In this document: one piece after another, positions 12,192-25,800 of the stretch
Position numbering within the stretch: position 1 is the first letter of the stretch
Layout of the letters: the number at the start of each line of letters is the position of its first letter
Assembly (NCBI GenBank): GCA_031213475.1
Contig: JARUPZ010000004.1
Span: forward strand, 868,001-932,000
DNA length: 64,000 nt
Reading direction: 5' to 3'
DNA from: Nereocystis luetkeana
Taxonomy: Eukaryota > Sar > Phaeophyceae > Laminariales > Laminariaceae
Made by a program: the position numbers and the translations under genes
The notes under the pieces: model-generated
What the model saw: only the letters and a program-made list of their open reading frames with translations
The model's database searches: none
Told to the model about the DNA's origin: nothing

Positions 12192-15100
12192 TCATCGCTT
12201 CTTGTCGTCTCCACCATCACCACCGACCAGGTGCTCCGCAGGATCAATCTTAGGAAACCATTCCCGAAGGCAGTCGCTCAGCTCGCCCACAGCGCGATCC
12301 AAATCATCATTTTCGATCACCACATCAAAGTTCCCCTGTACACCGGTCCATCCAGTTCGTTCAAGAAATCGACCAATGGCAGAATTAAGTCGTCCGCCAG
12401 ACGGTGTTCAAATGGAAATCGGCAACAACAGCAACAGCAACAACAACAACAACAACAACAAGAGGCGAGAGGGAGCGGAGGGGGGTGGGAAGCGAGAGCG
12501 CTTTTATTGTCACAAATCATGGAACGTGCCCGTACGTACAGAGTTGTTTTCTCGAGGTTGTTTATTCTTACCACCACACTGCTGTATCAAGTATTACTAG
12601 TGTTCGAGTCCGTCTTGTGAGGACGGAGAGTTAACGTAAGAGCAGCAAGGATAAGGGCAATGGATACATGCTACAGCAGAGCTAGTTGCACCTACTTTTT
12701 TCTATAAAAGTATGAAATACGCCAGCTGTGAGTTCGACTGATTAAATAGTTGATAATCAGCTTTGCAAGCTGCGTAATACTTGTTTGTAAGGATCTTGAC
12801 TTGAGGACCTCTATATTATAACGAAGCCAAAACTGATTTTGAGATAAAAAGAAAACAACGTAGACTCAGTGAACAATTCTGTGGCCTAAATAGGTGAATC
12901 ACGAGCAATATCGCAAAACACTAGCGGTGTTCCAACGATAAGGCATGCTTGATTCGATAAGGCTCATGCGATATTGGGTACCAGGTAGTTCCTTAGTGCC
13001 CCTAAGGAGCCTATTAACAGTCAGTCACAAATAGTTTGGCCGACACTTGTCACCTAGGACTGGGCACTGGCTGACTCAGTCAGTAGCGATTATACACTGT
13101 CGTCAAAAATAATCAGTGTTCTGGACTGCAGCAGTATACTGTCTCTCGTCTCTACTCTCTCTTCCCGAAGCGCATTTAGTGGGTTCCCGTACTGTAATAT
13201 GGCGTGTTTCTTGGGTGTACGTGAGATAAAAGCTATTGGCGAATATACTGGCCAGGTCAATCAGTAGATTACAACCGGCAGGAAAGTACTACTGCCAGTA
13301 TATACTGTTCCAGTGCCCAATCTTGGTCTAACCCCTATCTTGCGGCACCTCAAAGACAACGATGACATCTCCCGAATAATGACAGTATCGGGCACCCCCC
13401 CTTCGTTTTTAGTTTTTTTTTTTGCGATTTGGACATTCGTGGAAGGCGTCAGTATTTCACGTGCTGCGCCGCTCGCGCACCCTGGTTGCGCAGCAAGCAT
13501 CATACCTAAACGCTATACATCACAATTTCATACCTGGGTACACAGCAAAACTCTACGTATTTCATGCTGGTGCCCAGCATGAGGTTCGTGTACAGCAAGC
13601 AGTGCACAGCATGCGGTTGTCGACGTCACTCTGGAACTACTGCACTTCATACACGGTACACGGTGCCATACTACAGCATGCTGTGGACACTGACTACTAG
13701 ACTTTGGCGATAAGTTAATGTAAGAACAGCAACATACTGGTGCATCTACAGCCGGTCGCCTCGGTGGTTCAAGTGGTCAACCTCGAATTGTACTTGTGTT
13801 TGAGTCCTGGGTTCGAGCCCCAGGTGGGTCGGACATTTGACTTTATTTGCAAAAATAAAAAATAAAAAAGGATTCAATTGTTGAGAGCGCCTTGCAGCGT
13901 GGGTAGGCACAATTCGATGCGAGTCGACGAGGGAAGAAAATGCTGAAATCTTCTCGCGATAAAAATGAAGGCACGTATTGTAGCGGGAAGGGGGTAGAAG
14001 AGCCTGCTATGTGACCCCGGATCTGAGTTACGAGTTGGAAGGAGAGAGAGAAGACGTGCGAAGATAATGAATGGGATGAGCAAAAAAAAAAAAAAAAACA
14101 GCACAAGGATACTACTGTAGTGTCAATCTGGAACAACAACAAAAAGTGCCGACCTCAAGGCCGCCGGGAACCCGTCGAACAACAAATTTTTCGCCCATCT
14201 TGAAGCATCCTGGAAACCCAACCGGCAATGGTGTTGGGTATGTACCAGTATTCGTTTACTTACCTCTGTCTTTCCGTAGTTGATTTCCTCGCCGGCATTA
14301 AGCAAACGTACGGATATCGATTCCGGTGTCTCAGTTCCTCGATCTCTCAGTCGCGATCCCAGCACCTGGGGGAGGGGTGGGGGGGTGGGGGGAGGGGTTA
14401 CTCATTTGTTGCTTGCCTTAGTCGTTTGCCCATTGACCACGCATCCCTACAACGCCGGGACGGAGCACGTCGGGTTTCACTGACCAGGCAGACATTGCTT
14501 GCACCAAGCGCGAAGCGCCGTGAGGTGTTGGGAGAGGCGCATAAAGGGTGAGCTGCATCCTACCAAGAACCGCTTTAGAGGCGGATTTTCTGGCATTTGG
14601 ACGACAGCATTAATGAATTGATTTAATTTCTGGTATGGACACTTCCAGAGACCTGGGGGGGGGGGGGGGGGGGGGGGGGGTTGGGCCCGACTTGAAAAAA
14701 AATAATGAAGATGCCTCAGCTGCGAGATCGAGGATTTCGTCGAAAATCGCATTTGCAGTACGATTGCAATACGATACCACTATGCACCGAGATACAGGGA
14801 CGGTTTGCACATTATTATTGAATCAAAGCGTTCCTTATACTTAGGGACAGAGACAAGAAACACGCCACCTGAACAAATAGAGGGGAAAGGGGGATACCGT
14901 GACATAGCTGCGTGTGATACGTTCTGGGGCCGCGAATGGGAGCGAAAGCTCGAGTGAAATATACGTCTACTAAGTCGGCCAAGTCGATCCTATTATTTTG
15001 ATAAATCGACTCTCTGAATTTGGAGTGATATCACCCCTCCCCACCGCTGGTGATGGGGGGCAGTATAATAGTCGGCGAAGAGACGTTATGACATCGTAAT

Positions 15101-18100
15101 ATTCAAATTGGATGAATCGGCTGCGATTCACAGCCCTATACGTATACCGATTTAATCATTTTTCGCCAGAAAGCCTTTCCCCCACGGATGGGTGCATACA
15201 ACGAAGAGTGAGGAAAACACGGAGAACCTTCTCATACTTTTCTGTCAAATATCTCACGAAAACCCCGGGGCGGCCTTCACGTACGCATATATGTATATAT
15301 TTATCAGAATTTTCTGACAAAGGAATCTCATATACCGCCGACACAACCAGTGTTGTATACCTGGTACACCATTTCGCCCAGTTTTCGACAAAATAGTTGA
15401 TAGCCCAAACTAACTCCTCAGTACGTCTTCAATCCGATAATTTTCCCGGACCGTCCGGCTTAGAGAGTATACTTCAATTACTTTGCCCAACCTGGGCCAA
15501 ACCGTGTACAGCCCTCGAAATGACCCTGACTGTTTACCCTTTTAGGACCGCAGTCCCGTTTTAGGGACAAACTACTTAGAATTAGAGTGGGTTGTCCCCA
15601 AAACGGGACTGCAGCTCTGAAGGGGTTATAACCGCTTTCGGACCCCGAGACAGCGACCGAAATTGTTAATAGGAGGTATCACCCTGTTCCTAAACACAAG
15701 GATCGATTTCATTCAGTATTGCTATACAAAATATCATTATACTTGGGGACAGAGTACCATAATATAAGTGTTACCGTCTACAAGCAGCGTGAACGCCTAG
15801 AGGTAGGGGTAGGATCATGTTGCGCCCGTGATCTAGGTCTCCCTTCATTGTAACTCGGCAATCACGCAGTGGCCGTCGCTGTAATCATACCAAGATTAGT
15901 AGTCACTTTTTGTCGCCAATTTTCCCCTCCGAAATCTAAAGAGTCATCAAAGAGTGCCCAACGACTCAAAAACTGCTCAAGAGAGGAGTTCACTACTACT
16001 ACTATTACGGGGGGCCATAGTTAACAGGACCAAATATTGTTAGTAAAAATGGTTAAACATATAGGTTTTTATGTATACCATAGGTCCTGTTAACTATGGT
16101 CCCCCGTAATATTAATAACACTACTACTACTACTACTATTACGGGGGGGCATAGTAAATAGAACCAAATACGGTGAGGAAAAATAGACAAATATGATGGC
16201 TTTTGTATGTACCATAGGTCCTACCAGGTATTAACTATGGTCCTCCGTAATAGTCAAAGGTTATCCAAGTACTACTTACACCAAGTCGTGTACAGCCCTC
16301 GAAACAAAATTGTTAAGGTACGAGTGTAAGTCCCACTGGGCTAGTAGGTTATCCAACTGCCCACCCGAAGCAACCCTTAATAGCATTGGCAGCACCAGTA
16401 GCACTATAGCACCAATACCACTACTAGGTAATATAATTAATAGCACTAATGAACGGCGGCAAAACATTGAAGCGGAACATCGACTGCCGAATCAGAATGA
16501 CGCAGACCTGTTCACGGGTCGGGTCAAACCTCGCGGGTCGGGTCGGGTCGGGTCGGAAAACTCTGACCGGACCCGACCCGACCCATGAGACCAATTACCT
16601 ACCCGACGTCAGATGTATTTAGAACTTACCTCCATGCTCGGGGGAGCGATGAAGACGTATTTAGGGCGCAGCGAGGAGCCTTTTACCGCCTTGACGCCCT
16701 GAACATCGATGTCTAGAAGGCACACCTTACAAAACGGGCCAGGATAAATGAAAGGGGGGCATGATGGCAGGGGGGACGCGGGCGGGGGTGTGCTCATTGT
16801 CATGCATGGTCGTTGTCATAATAGTAATATGATCATAAGCTCTCGCACTTCTACAATGGCGGGACGGATCACGTCGGGTTCCGAAGGGGGGGGGGGGGGG
16901 TACTCATTTGTTATTTGCCTTTCTCTTATGACCATTGACCACGCATACCTTTGAGGGGGGAGGGGGGGGGTACTCATTGCCGTGCTTAGCCGTAGCCTCA
17001 AGACCATAGACCCTCGAATGCCTACAATAGCCGCACGGGGGAGGGTAGAGTACTCATGCCATGCGCGGACAAAATCGTATGACCACAGACCCTTGCATCT
17101 TTACAATGCCGGGACGGGGCACGTCGGGTTTCACCGACAAGGCGATGGAGGGGGGGGGGGTGTCCTCATTGGCATGCATAGCCGTAGTCGTGGGACCATT
17201 GGCCCTCGCATCCTTACAATGCCGGGACCGAAGGGTGTACGTGTTGGGAGGATGTACTCATGACCTGCATGGCCGAAGTCGTATGACCGTAGACCCTCGC
17301 ATCTCTGCGATGCCGGGACGGAGCACGTCGGGTTTTCACCGACCAGGCAGACAATGCTTGGACCAAGCGCGAGGCGCCGTGAGGTGTTCGGCGAGTCACA
17401 TGAAGGGTGAGCTGCATCCTATGTGCCAATAACCGCTTGTGAGGCGGACTTTCTCGCATATGGATAACAGCTTCGAATCAATTGGTATCAGCAGAGACTG
17501 GGTGAGGGTTCGTTGCCTCGACGGTAAGAGCTTCCAGCGTAAACCGCGCACAAAAGTTGCTACGGCAGTACGAATGTACCAGCGTTGGACTTGAAACGAA
17601 AATAATACCTGGTATGTCGGAATCACATGCCGACCAAACCAATGGCCACTTGAAGCAACTCGAGTAGCCCGGGCTGCTAGGCTAGGGGGGGTGTCCCAAG
17701 CGCTGCACGTGCACTGCCTGCACTTATACACGACATCCACACCTCATTTCTGACGTATATTTTGTTTTATTTTGAAACATCAGCTCTGTGAGATCGAGGA
17801 TGTCGTCGAAGCTCATCTTTTCAAGGAAGCTGTGTGTGATACAAGTGATGGTGATACTGTGATCGTCGGGAGTACAGGTTACTATTAACCCCTTCAACAC
17901 CGCAGTCCCGTTTTGGGGACAAACTACTCGGAATTTGAGTGGTGTGTCCCCAAAAACGGGACTGCGGTTCTAAAAGGGTTAAAAATATATCATATTCATA
18001 TATTAAAAAACAACAGCTGTGAGGCTGGGTCTTATGCGATTTTTTTTCAATGATTGAAAAAGGCAGGAAGTCGGATTTTCCTACGGCAAAAAGCCACACC

Positions 18101-19705
18101 AGGTCGGTGCGCCATGTGCCGTCTTATCGTGATTTTGGTTTTATTTCATGCGAGAACTAAAAAAACAGAACACAACCGACATTTTGAACTCCACGTGGAC
18201 CACGACACGAACGAGAGTCGCTCACGCCGGGTTGGGCGATCAACCTTCACCACCAGCTCCTCGAAGGAAGCAGCGGAATGTGGAACCCCCTGGGGAGCTG
18301 TGTAAGGGGTTTGCTAGTCGCTGGACCAGCAAGGAGCTCTCGCCTTCGCGGAGCATGAGCTGCTTGCGGCGGTCGTAGTCAGAAAAAATACCGTTTGATT
18401 GTTTTGATACTGCTGCTGTAGTCTCGTCCTATTCGTTTCCAAAGTTGTTTTGCCTAGAGCAGCTGCAGTTGGGCGGCCGCAAGGGACACGATGGTGGCCA
18501 AGGTACTGATGCCCTCCCTCTCCGAGGTGGCCGATGCACAAGTGTTGGAGCCCAGCTGTGTACAAGCGTAACCAAGCATGTAGCGTCGTGACCCGTCATG
18601 AACCCAGTCTATCACCTAAACAAAATTGTATGATGCCACCGAGGTCTTCTGCAAAGCCAAATTTTATCACTTTCAGAGTTGATCAGAAAAGGCTGCCAAA
18701 AAAATCATTTCATGGAATTTCAGGAGTGATAAAATCTCGGAGGAACATTTTTTCCACCAAACAGGCCCCATATGACGTGATTTTGATAAAATCTGATCAG
18801 ATATGGGACCAGATACCCCGAAGCCTCCGTAAACAGTCATATAATCACCTTAAAAAAAAATGCATAAGATCCGGCCTGAGATCGAGGATTTCGTCGAAAC
18901 TCATATTTGCAAGCTGTGTGTGATAGATACTTCGATCGTGCATACTACGGCTTTTATATGGCCTCATGCAGGAAATAAAGCAGTCCGTATACTTCGTATG
19001 AGGAAGACAGAATCTGAAGATGCAGAGTTGAAGGAGTGGGTGTATCCATGTACAGGGGAAAAAATATCAATGATGTACCGGGTATATTACATCATCCAGG
19101 ATAAACTGGTATGTGACCCTCAACAACGGCTGTGTAAGTTGTACGTTTATCCCGATGACCCAAGTCTACAACGGAATTTACCCTAAAGAGCGAAGACCGT
19201 TGAGTTCGCACATGGGCAGGGATGCCATCGTTTTCAGCGCTCTTATTTTCCGGCAAGGGAAGGCTGCCAATATTACCGAACAACGACCTTTGAATTTTCG
19301 GAAAATGTCTGATCGACGCCTTCCGAAACTGTATGTGTTCGACTTCAGCACCCTTTCCGTTGTCGAGAAAACTATCAATAGCATCCTATATGACTACTAC
19401 TACTGCTGCTACTACTAATACTACTATTAATATTACTACCATAAATACCATTAATACTACTAGCAATCAGAAAACTGCGGGCACGTACGTCTTTCTCTCT
19501 TCTGGGGCTTCTCAATTTAGGAGCTGCTCTGGTACGATGTACCCAATATCATTTATTTTTTGGAGATCACTCTAGTAGTATTAATAGTAGTACTTCGTAG
19601 TAGAAGTATGCTAGTAGTAGAAGGAGTTGTAGTCGTAATAGTAGTAAAAGTAGTAGTAGCAGTAGTAGTAGTAGCAGTAGTAGTAGTAGTAGTAGTAGTA
19701 GTAGC

Positions 19706-19778
<73 letters not shown>

Positions 19779-19792
19779 ATAGTAGTAGCAGC

Positions 19793-19835
<43 letters not shown>

Positions 19836-22800
19836 TTACGGGGGGACCATAGTTAATAGGACCTATGGGATACATAACAACCTATATATTTAATCATTTT
19901 TACTAACAATGTTTGGTCCTTTTAACTATGGTCCCCCGTAATAGTAGTAGTAGTAGTAGTAGTAGCAATAGCAGTAGTAGCAGTAGCAGTGGGTTTAGTA
20001 TTATTAGTAGCAATAGTATGGACACATGCTAGGGTAGGGGTGCACGGTGCAACCCCACATCATGCGTGATACCTGGTATGTTCTGAGGCATATACATAAA
20101 ACAAACCTGGTACATCTGCAACCCAGTTGGTTTGACAATCCCGGGTGTACAGTATTGATAGTGGTCCTCTACAGTGCCGGCTGCCCGCTATAGCGCCTAT
20201 GGAATCGCTTGGCACAGATTATCAAGGGCGGCAGTGTGCTACTAACAGTGCCGGTTGCCGCTATAGTGCCGGCATTGTACGCTGGCGTATACAGGTACCA
20301 TAGAGGGACCACTGCCGAAGCTGTATGAACACTATGATATACCGGTACCAGGTACCGAACTTCCCCAGTTAGGGGTTAGCCAGAACATTTCACCCAACAA
20401 TACTCGTACATCGGAGCGATTTAAGCCGGAATCGGCAAATCGGAACGATCTTTTTTTACCGGCAAAACATCGGCAAAACATCGTCCCGATTGGCATGATT
20501 AAATTACGGTAGGATTCACTCGCATTTTATCATAAAATAAGGATTCCAGGATTCACTCGCACGCCGCCCCGGATTCGCCGATATACGTACGAAGTGTCGG
20601 ATATAGTCTGCGCCGAAAACCGATGTTTTAAAAATCGGTAATAAACACAGCCGACTCACTGCCCTACAAACTACCAGGTACGAGGTATGCTATGTTATAC
20701 TATCGTAGCACGCGTCCAACTGCTCATAAATATCATCATCCAGTAAAAACATGTGCCTATCGTATCGTACTACGCGTCACCAGCATCCACCATCTATCAT
20801 ACAGGGAATGCTACAATCGCACAACACGTTGCATGATACATCGATCGGTGAGTGGCCGCGCGACATCCCTCCGCGCTTCACCACCCTTCACCTGGTCCCT
20901 CCGCGTCACATCTGTCACCGCCGCCACGCTCGTCCCGTACAGGTTGCCGTGTACCTCAACAAGCGAGCGAAGCAAAACGGGGGTATAAAACAACTCGTTA
21001 CAGGTAATCGTACGCATGAATCATGCAAAAAAACAAAAACGGGGATGGTATCCAGGCACCCCCTTGGCCACCCCGGGGAATTGTTGACGCCCCCCCCCCC
21101 CCCCCCGCCCCCCAAAAAATGCTGTCTGCACTATTTTAATATCTGCATGCTTGTAGCTCACCTGATTCACCTCATAACGACGTCTTTCAAAAGTTGATGA
21201 TATGTATGTACACCACAGTCTTAAAGGGTACTTGCTACCTCGTACGGAATACCAGTATGGCACCAATAATTGTATATTGACTGCTTCGAGGTACCGCTGT
21301 ACAATGCTGTGTACTACTGCAAAGCTTTTCCCACACTTATTCCCGACATGTTTTCAGTTGGGAAATTGTGTGCAGTCAGCCATGTGGAGGGGTTGAACAC
21401 GCCGGGGTGAGAATTGCGGACATCCTATCAGTAGGCAAGTAAAAAAGGCTGGTCGAAGCTACGTATCGCTACTCGTACGGCATTCAGCGGCAGACGCGTA
21501 TGGCCACTGAAAAATGACCGTTAGATGTGAAACGACTACTGCTGTACGAGTAACTGCTGCTGCAAACGTATTTTCGTAGCATGTCGTACTCGAATGGAAT
21601 ACTACTACTGTATACCGCAGAATATGAGCGTTGGTAATGACCGTTGGATGTGAACAACTCCTGTACCTGTTCCTGTAGTATGCGTTCACCCAGCATACCG
21701 TACTCGTAGGGGTATCGCGAATGGGGTACTGTCCAATAACACTATCACACTATCACACTATCACACTAGGGTGATGAGATAACGCACCCCCTCGGAGGAA
21801 TTTCCAAGCCGATTTGCTCGACAACGGTGAATGCGCAAAATAGCGCCGAGCGACGATGCTTCTACCGAATGGAAAGGTCTCGGCGAGACCCTTTCCAACA
21901 CCAGCATTCCGGTTGCGTGTGCCCCCCCTTGTTTGTACAAAATCGGCTGGGAAGTTCATCCTACTATTACGGGGGACCATAGTTAATAGGACCGAATATT
22001 GTGAGTAAAAATGGTTTAATATATAGGTTTTTATGTGTATCATAGGTCCTGTTAACTATGGCCCCCCGTAATACAGTCTGTACCTGTTACTGTGTATAGG
22101 GGGGGTGTTGCCTGACCACTTCACACACGTTATACGGCGAAAATAATGCTCACATTAGTCGAAATAGTGGTCACCTCGGTGCGCTCGTGGTACCCTCGAA
22201 AGCTGCTATTAATATAGGAGTTGATGCTGGACTTCGAATCTCACGTGGGTCGAACTTTTGAGTTTATTTGCAAGAAAAAAAACGGAACCAACCCCTGAGA
22301 GCACCTACAGAGAGTAGGTTTTGCAATCTGGGAGAAGGGATCTTTAGGGGTGTTTTTGACTTGTTTTTGACTTGAAAATTGCGTGGCGCGGGCTGCACGA
22401 ATCGTCGTCCGCAATTCCAAATTTTCCCGGATCGATGCAAACGCGGCGCAGCCGCCTTATGGCCAGTTTGGCCCGTTTTGGCTGCGGTTTGGGGTTAGGG
22501 TTAGAGTCAGGGGTTGGGTTGGGTCTTCGCCCGTACCTTGATCCCAGCAGGAACCAAATACCTAAACAGCCTACCAACCAGGAACCAAAATACCTAAACA
22601 GCCTACCAACCTAAAGATCCTCTCCCAGATTTGTTTTTAATTAGTGTTGTACACTATTAATAGTGTAGTTTAGTTAGACCTTTGCCAATGGGAAGGCCAA
22701 CGATCAACAAAAAGTTTGAACTTTAAAAATACTCGTCAAAAATGTTTAGAACACGCTTCCTATGGACACGTTTAGAAAAAAAAAGTTCCAAACTTTGGGA

Positions 22801-25800
22801 AAATCCCGAAAAGAGAAAATCTGGGGCCGATGTTGGGCCAAGATCGGCTTGAGAAAAACTCAGGCGGATGCTTGGATCGAAGAGGCGAGATTCCGAATCC
22901 TTGACAGACATCGATCGACAAAACCAACGACTGCGTCATGAATTCTGAACGGAGTGCGCTCGTTAGGGGCTCCGACCCACCCTAGGGTTCACGTCTTCAC
23001 ACCATGGCCAGTGTCATGTGGCGGGAGCTGACCAGGCGTATTATAAAAAAACAATTGGCCGCTGGTGTGCACAAAACGGAAGACAAAAATTCTCCATCCG
23101 CCTCCACTGGCAAAAAATAGTTTTTCTTTCAGGTTTGGGAGGATACCGTAGGACGCCGCCGGCAAGCTCTCGCTCCCTAGATCATGGATCCACCTGAAAT
23201 ATTCAAGGCCGTCATCTATACCCGTTGGCCTGGCCGGACACCGAGCGGGTTGGCCGTGGGCTGAGTCTATGTTGAGATCAAGCGTCGATCGTTGCACGAG
23301 CTGAATTTTATCAGGGTGTTGAAAATTTGCAACCAGAAAAAACAAATCGCGCCGCCTGCAGCCGTTGGGGAAAAAACAAAAACAAAAACAGTTCTTCTCT
23401 TTTTTCCAACAGCGGCGGTACGAGGAAATCGGCTGTTCTATGAAAGCAATAGTTTGAAAGAAAAAAAACGGACTTGGCGTTTACATTGGTATAAGGTCTT
23501 ATACTGCCATACATCTGATATGTTCTTCATTTTTGTTGTACACTATGCAGTTTTGGCTAGGATGGGATAGCACCTAAGGCCATGGGACTATGCCTTTTAC
23601 TGTAGTACTGCACCGCACAGAAACATACCAGGTAAATGTGACTACCAGCTGGTGACTACTCCACAGGAATTTGTCCCCAAAATGTGTCCAAAATGGGAGT
23701 GGCATTTCTAAAGGGAGTAAAAGCCTTATTATTTTCTCAAGGTCAATTCTGAGTGGCCTACTAATATGTTAATAGTAATAATACATTAGTAAGAGTATGG
23801 AGCTCCTTAACCCTTTTAGAACCGCTGTCCCGTTTTGGGGACACACTACTTGATATTTGAGTGGTTTGTCCCCAAAACGGGACTGCGGTTCTGAAGGGGT
23901 TAATCCTTCTAGGGCAAACTGCAGTCCCGTTATGGGACAAGCCTCTCAAGTCTGAAGTAGTCTGTCCCCTAAACCAGGCAAATAAAAGGGGCAAGTGAGG
24001 AGTCTCGGAAAAACTACGGGCTACGTCGTATGGGCGTCCCCTACAATAGCACGGGTTATTATTACGGGGGACCATAGTAATTAGGACCTACGGTACACAC
24101 AAAGACCTGTGTACTCCCTATTGTTGCTAACAATTTTTTGTCCTATTTTACTATGGTCCTCCGTAATACTAGTACTCAAGGCTACCGACCCAAGAGCCCG
24201 CAAGCACCACAACTACCGTAAGGACACCTCCGCGTGCTCGATGAAGTCTCCCTTTGCCACCCCGGTCTTCATGGAGTCCATCGTGGCGAAGTGGTAGTGG
24301 ACCCCTTCCTTCTCACCGTGGCGTCTAGCTCTCGTCGTGTGGCTGCAGCTGAAACCGAACTGGAAACAATAAACCCATCCAAACGAGGAAAAACAACCGT
24401 GGCGACAGAAGCAAAGTGAGCGCTTTTCCAACACCTACAGCAGGACAATATCATGATCTATCTATACATCATCTACAGTATCGATAATAGATCATCTCGT
24501 TCCTCACCTGCCTTCGTGAGAGGCTGTGCAGGATCTGCATATCGTACTGCTGTGGTACAGATCCAACGCAGGCATCTTGTGCTAGATCATGCAGACTACA
24601 CCGCTCCCACCCGGCGACACGAGCTAGATCATACAGATCATACAGATCATCTACCCTATAAGGTCTACTGTGTGTAAATCATGACGTGGGAATCGATGAT
24701 CTGCCCAAGGGGTGGGCATTTCAGGAGATTACGAGATAACGTTTGGGTTTTTGCCAGAAACAGGTGTACCTGGCCCATTTTGGACCAGAAACAGGTACAC
24801 ACCAAAAACAAGTAAAATCACACGCCAGGAGCAGTGCGATTGGCCAGCCTCACATGGTGTACCTGATTTTGGCATGAATGGGCCAGGCACACCTAAATCT
24901 GTTTATAACGTCAACTGTTTTTGCAGAATTTCGAACCAATCAGACTTCATATGTAAACTGCATCCCATACGCCCTACACGAACACATCACCATACTACGT
25001 CCATAAGAGCGCCACATCGACATCATACGCTAGTGTACAGCACGGTTGATAACGGACTGCAGTTCGTCTGCCGCCGCCCCCGTCGACGTGAGCTCAGTTT
25101 TGGTGCAGCAAACGAACTTCGTGCCGCCGTGTGCAAGCGGTTCCTCGAGGATGGTAGAGGCTTCAAAGCTGGCAACGGGGGGGGGGGCGCCAGAAGAAGT
25201 TCTCTCGCTATGGCGCGCGGGGTCTCTTGCCATTTACATACTCGTATGTACTGCTGTTGCATGCTGGAACGGTATAGGTAACGAGCAGTTTTATATCAAG
25301 TTAAGCCCAATACCACTTACTGCTGTAGTCGTTCCGTCCGTATGGCAACCACGTGGCTAGTGCGCAGGACGAGTGAGCGTGATCACGATAACAATCGAAG
25401 CATTCACATGGTACTGCATATTTATACGTCGTATCCAGTGTGCTGAAATGGCATTGCATTGTCTACTACCAGGTACTGTGGTTACTGCATACCTGGTACC
25501 TGGTATGTAACGGCGTAGTATCTCTGTGGCGTAGTTTTTGTGACCACATAACTTGTACCGGTATCTCTCTACTCGTAGGATTGAAGAATCGGCACGGACA
25601 CTGGTTGTGCCGGATGTCGACGGGTAGAAAGAACGGTTTTTTAATGTGAAGAATACGACACAGCAGTCGTTGCAAGCGAAGCGGTAAATGAGCCTCGCAA
25701 GGAGATGAAACACAACCACAAAGGAGTGAAAACACATCGTTCTTCGCAAAATGCGCCCACAGCAGTCAAGAGCAGCAGCAGCAGTATTCATTGCAAGCGA

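Noticed and set aside
19560-19875. Poly-Val and poly-Leu frames
   Set aside because: Translation of a GTA microsatellite.
22485-22525. Telomere-like GGGTTAGGGTTAG
   Set aside because: Only two units in a degenerate G/T-rich stretch; not an array.
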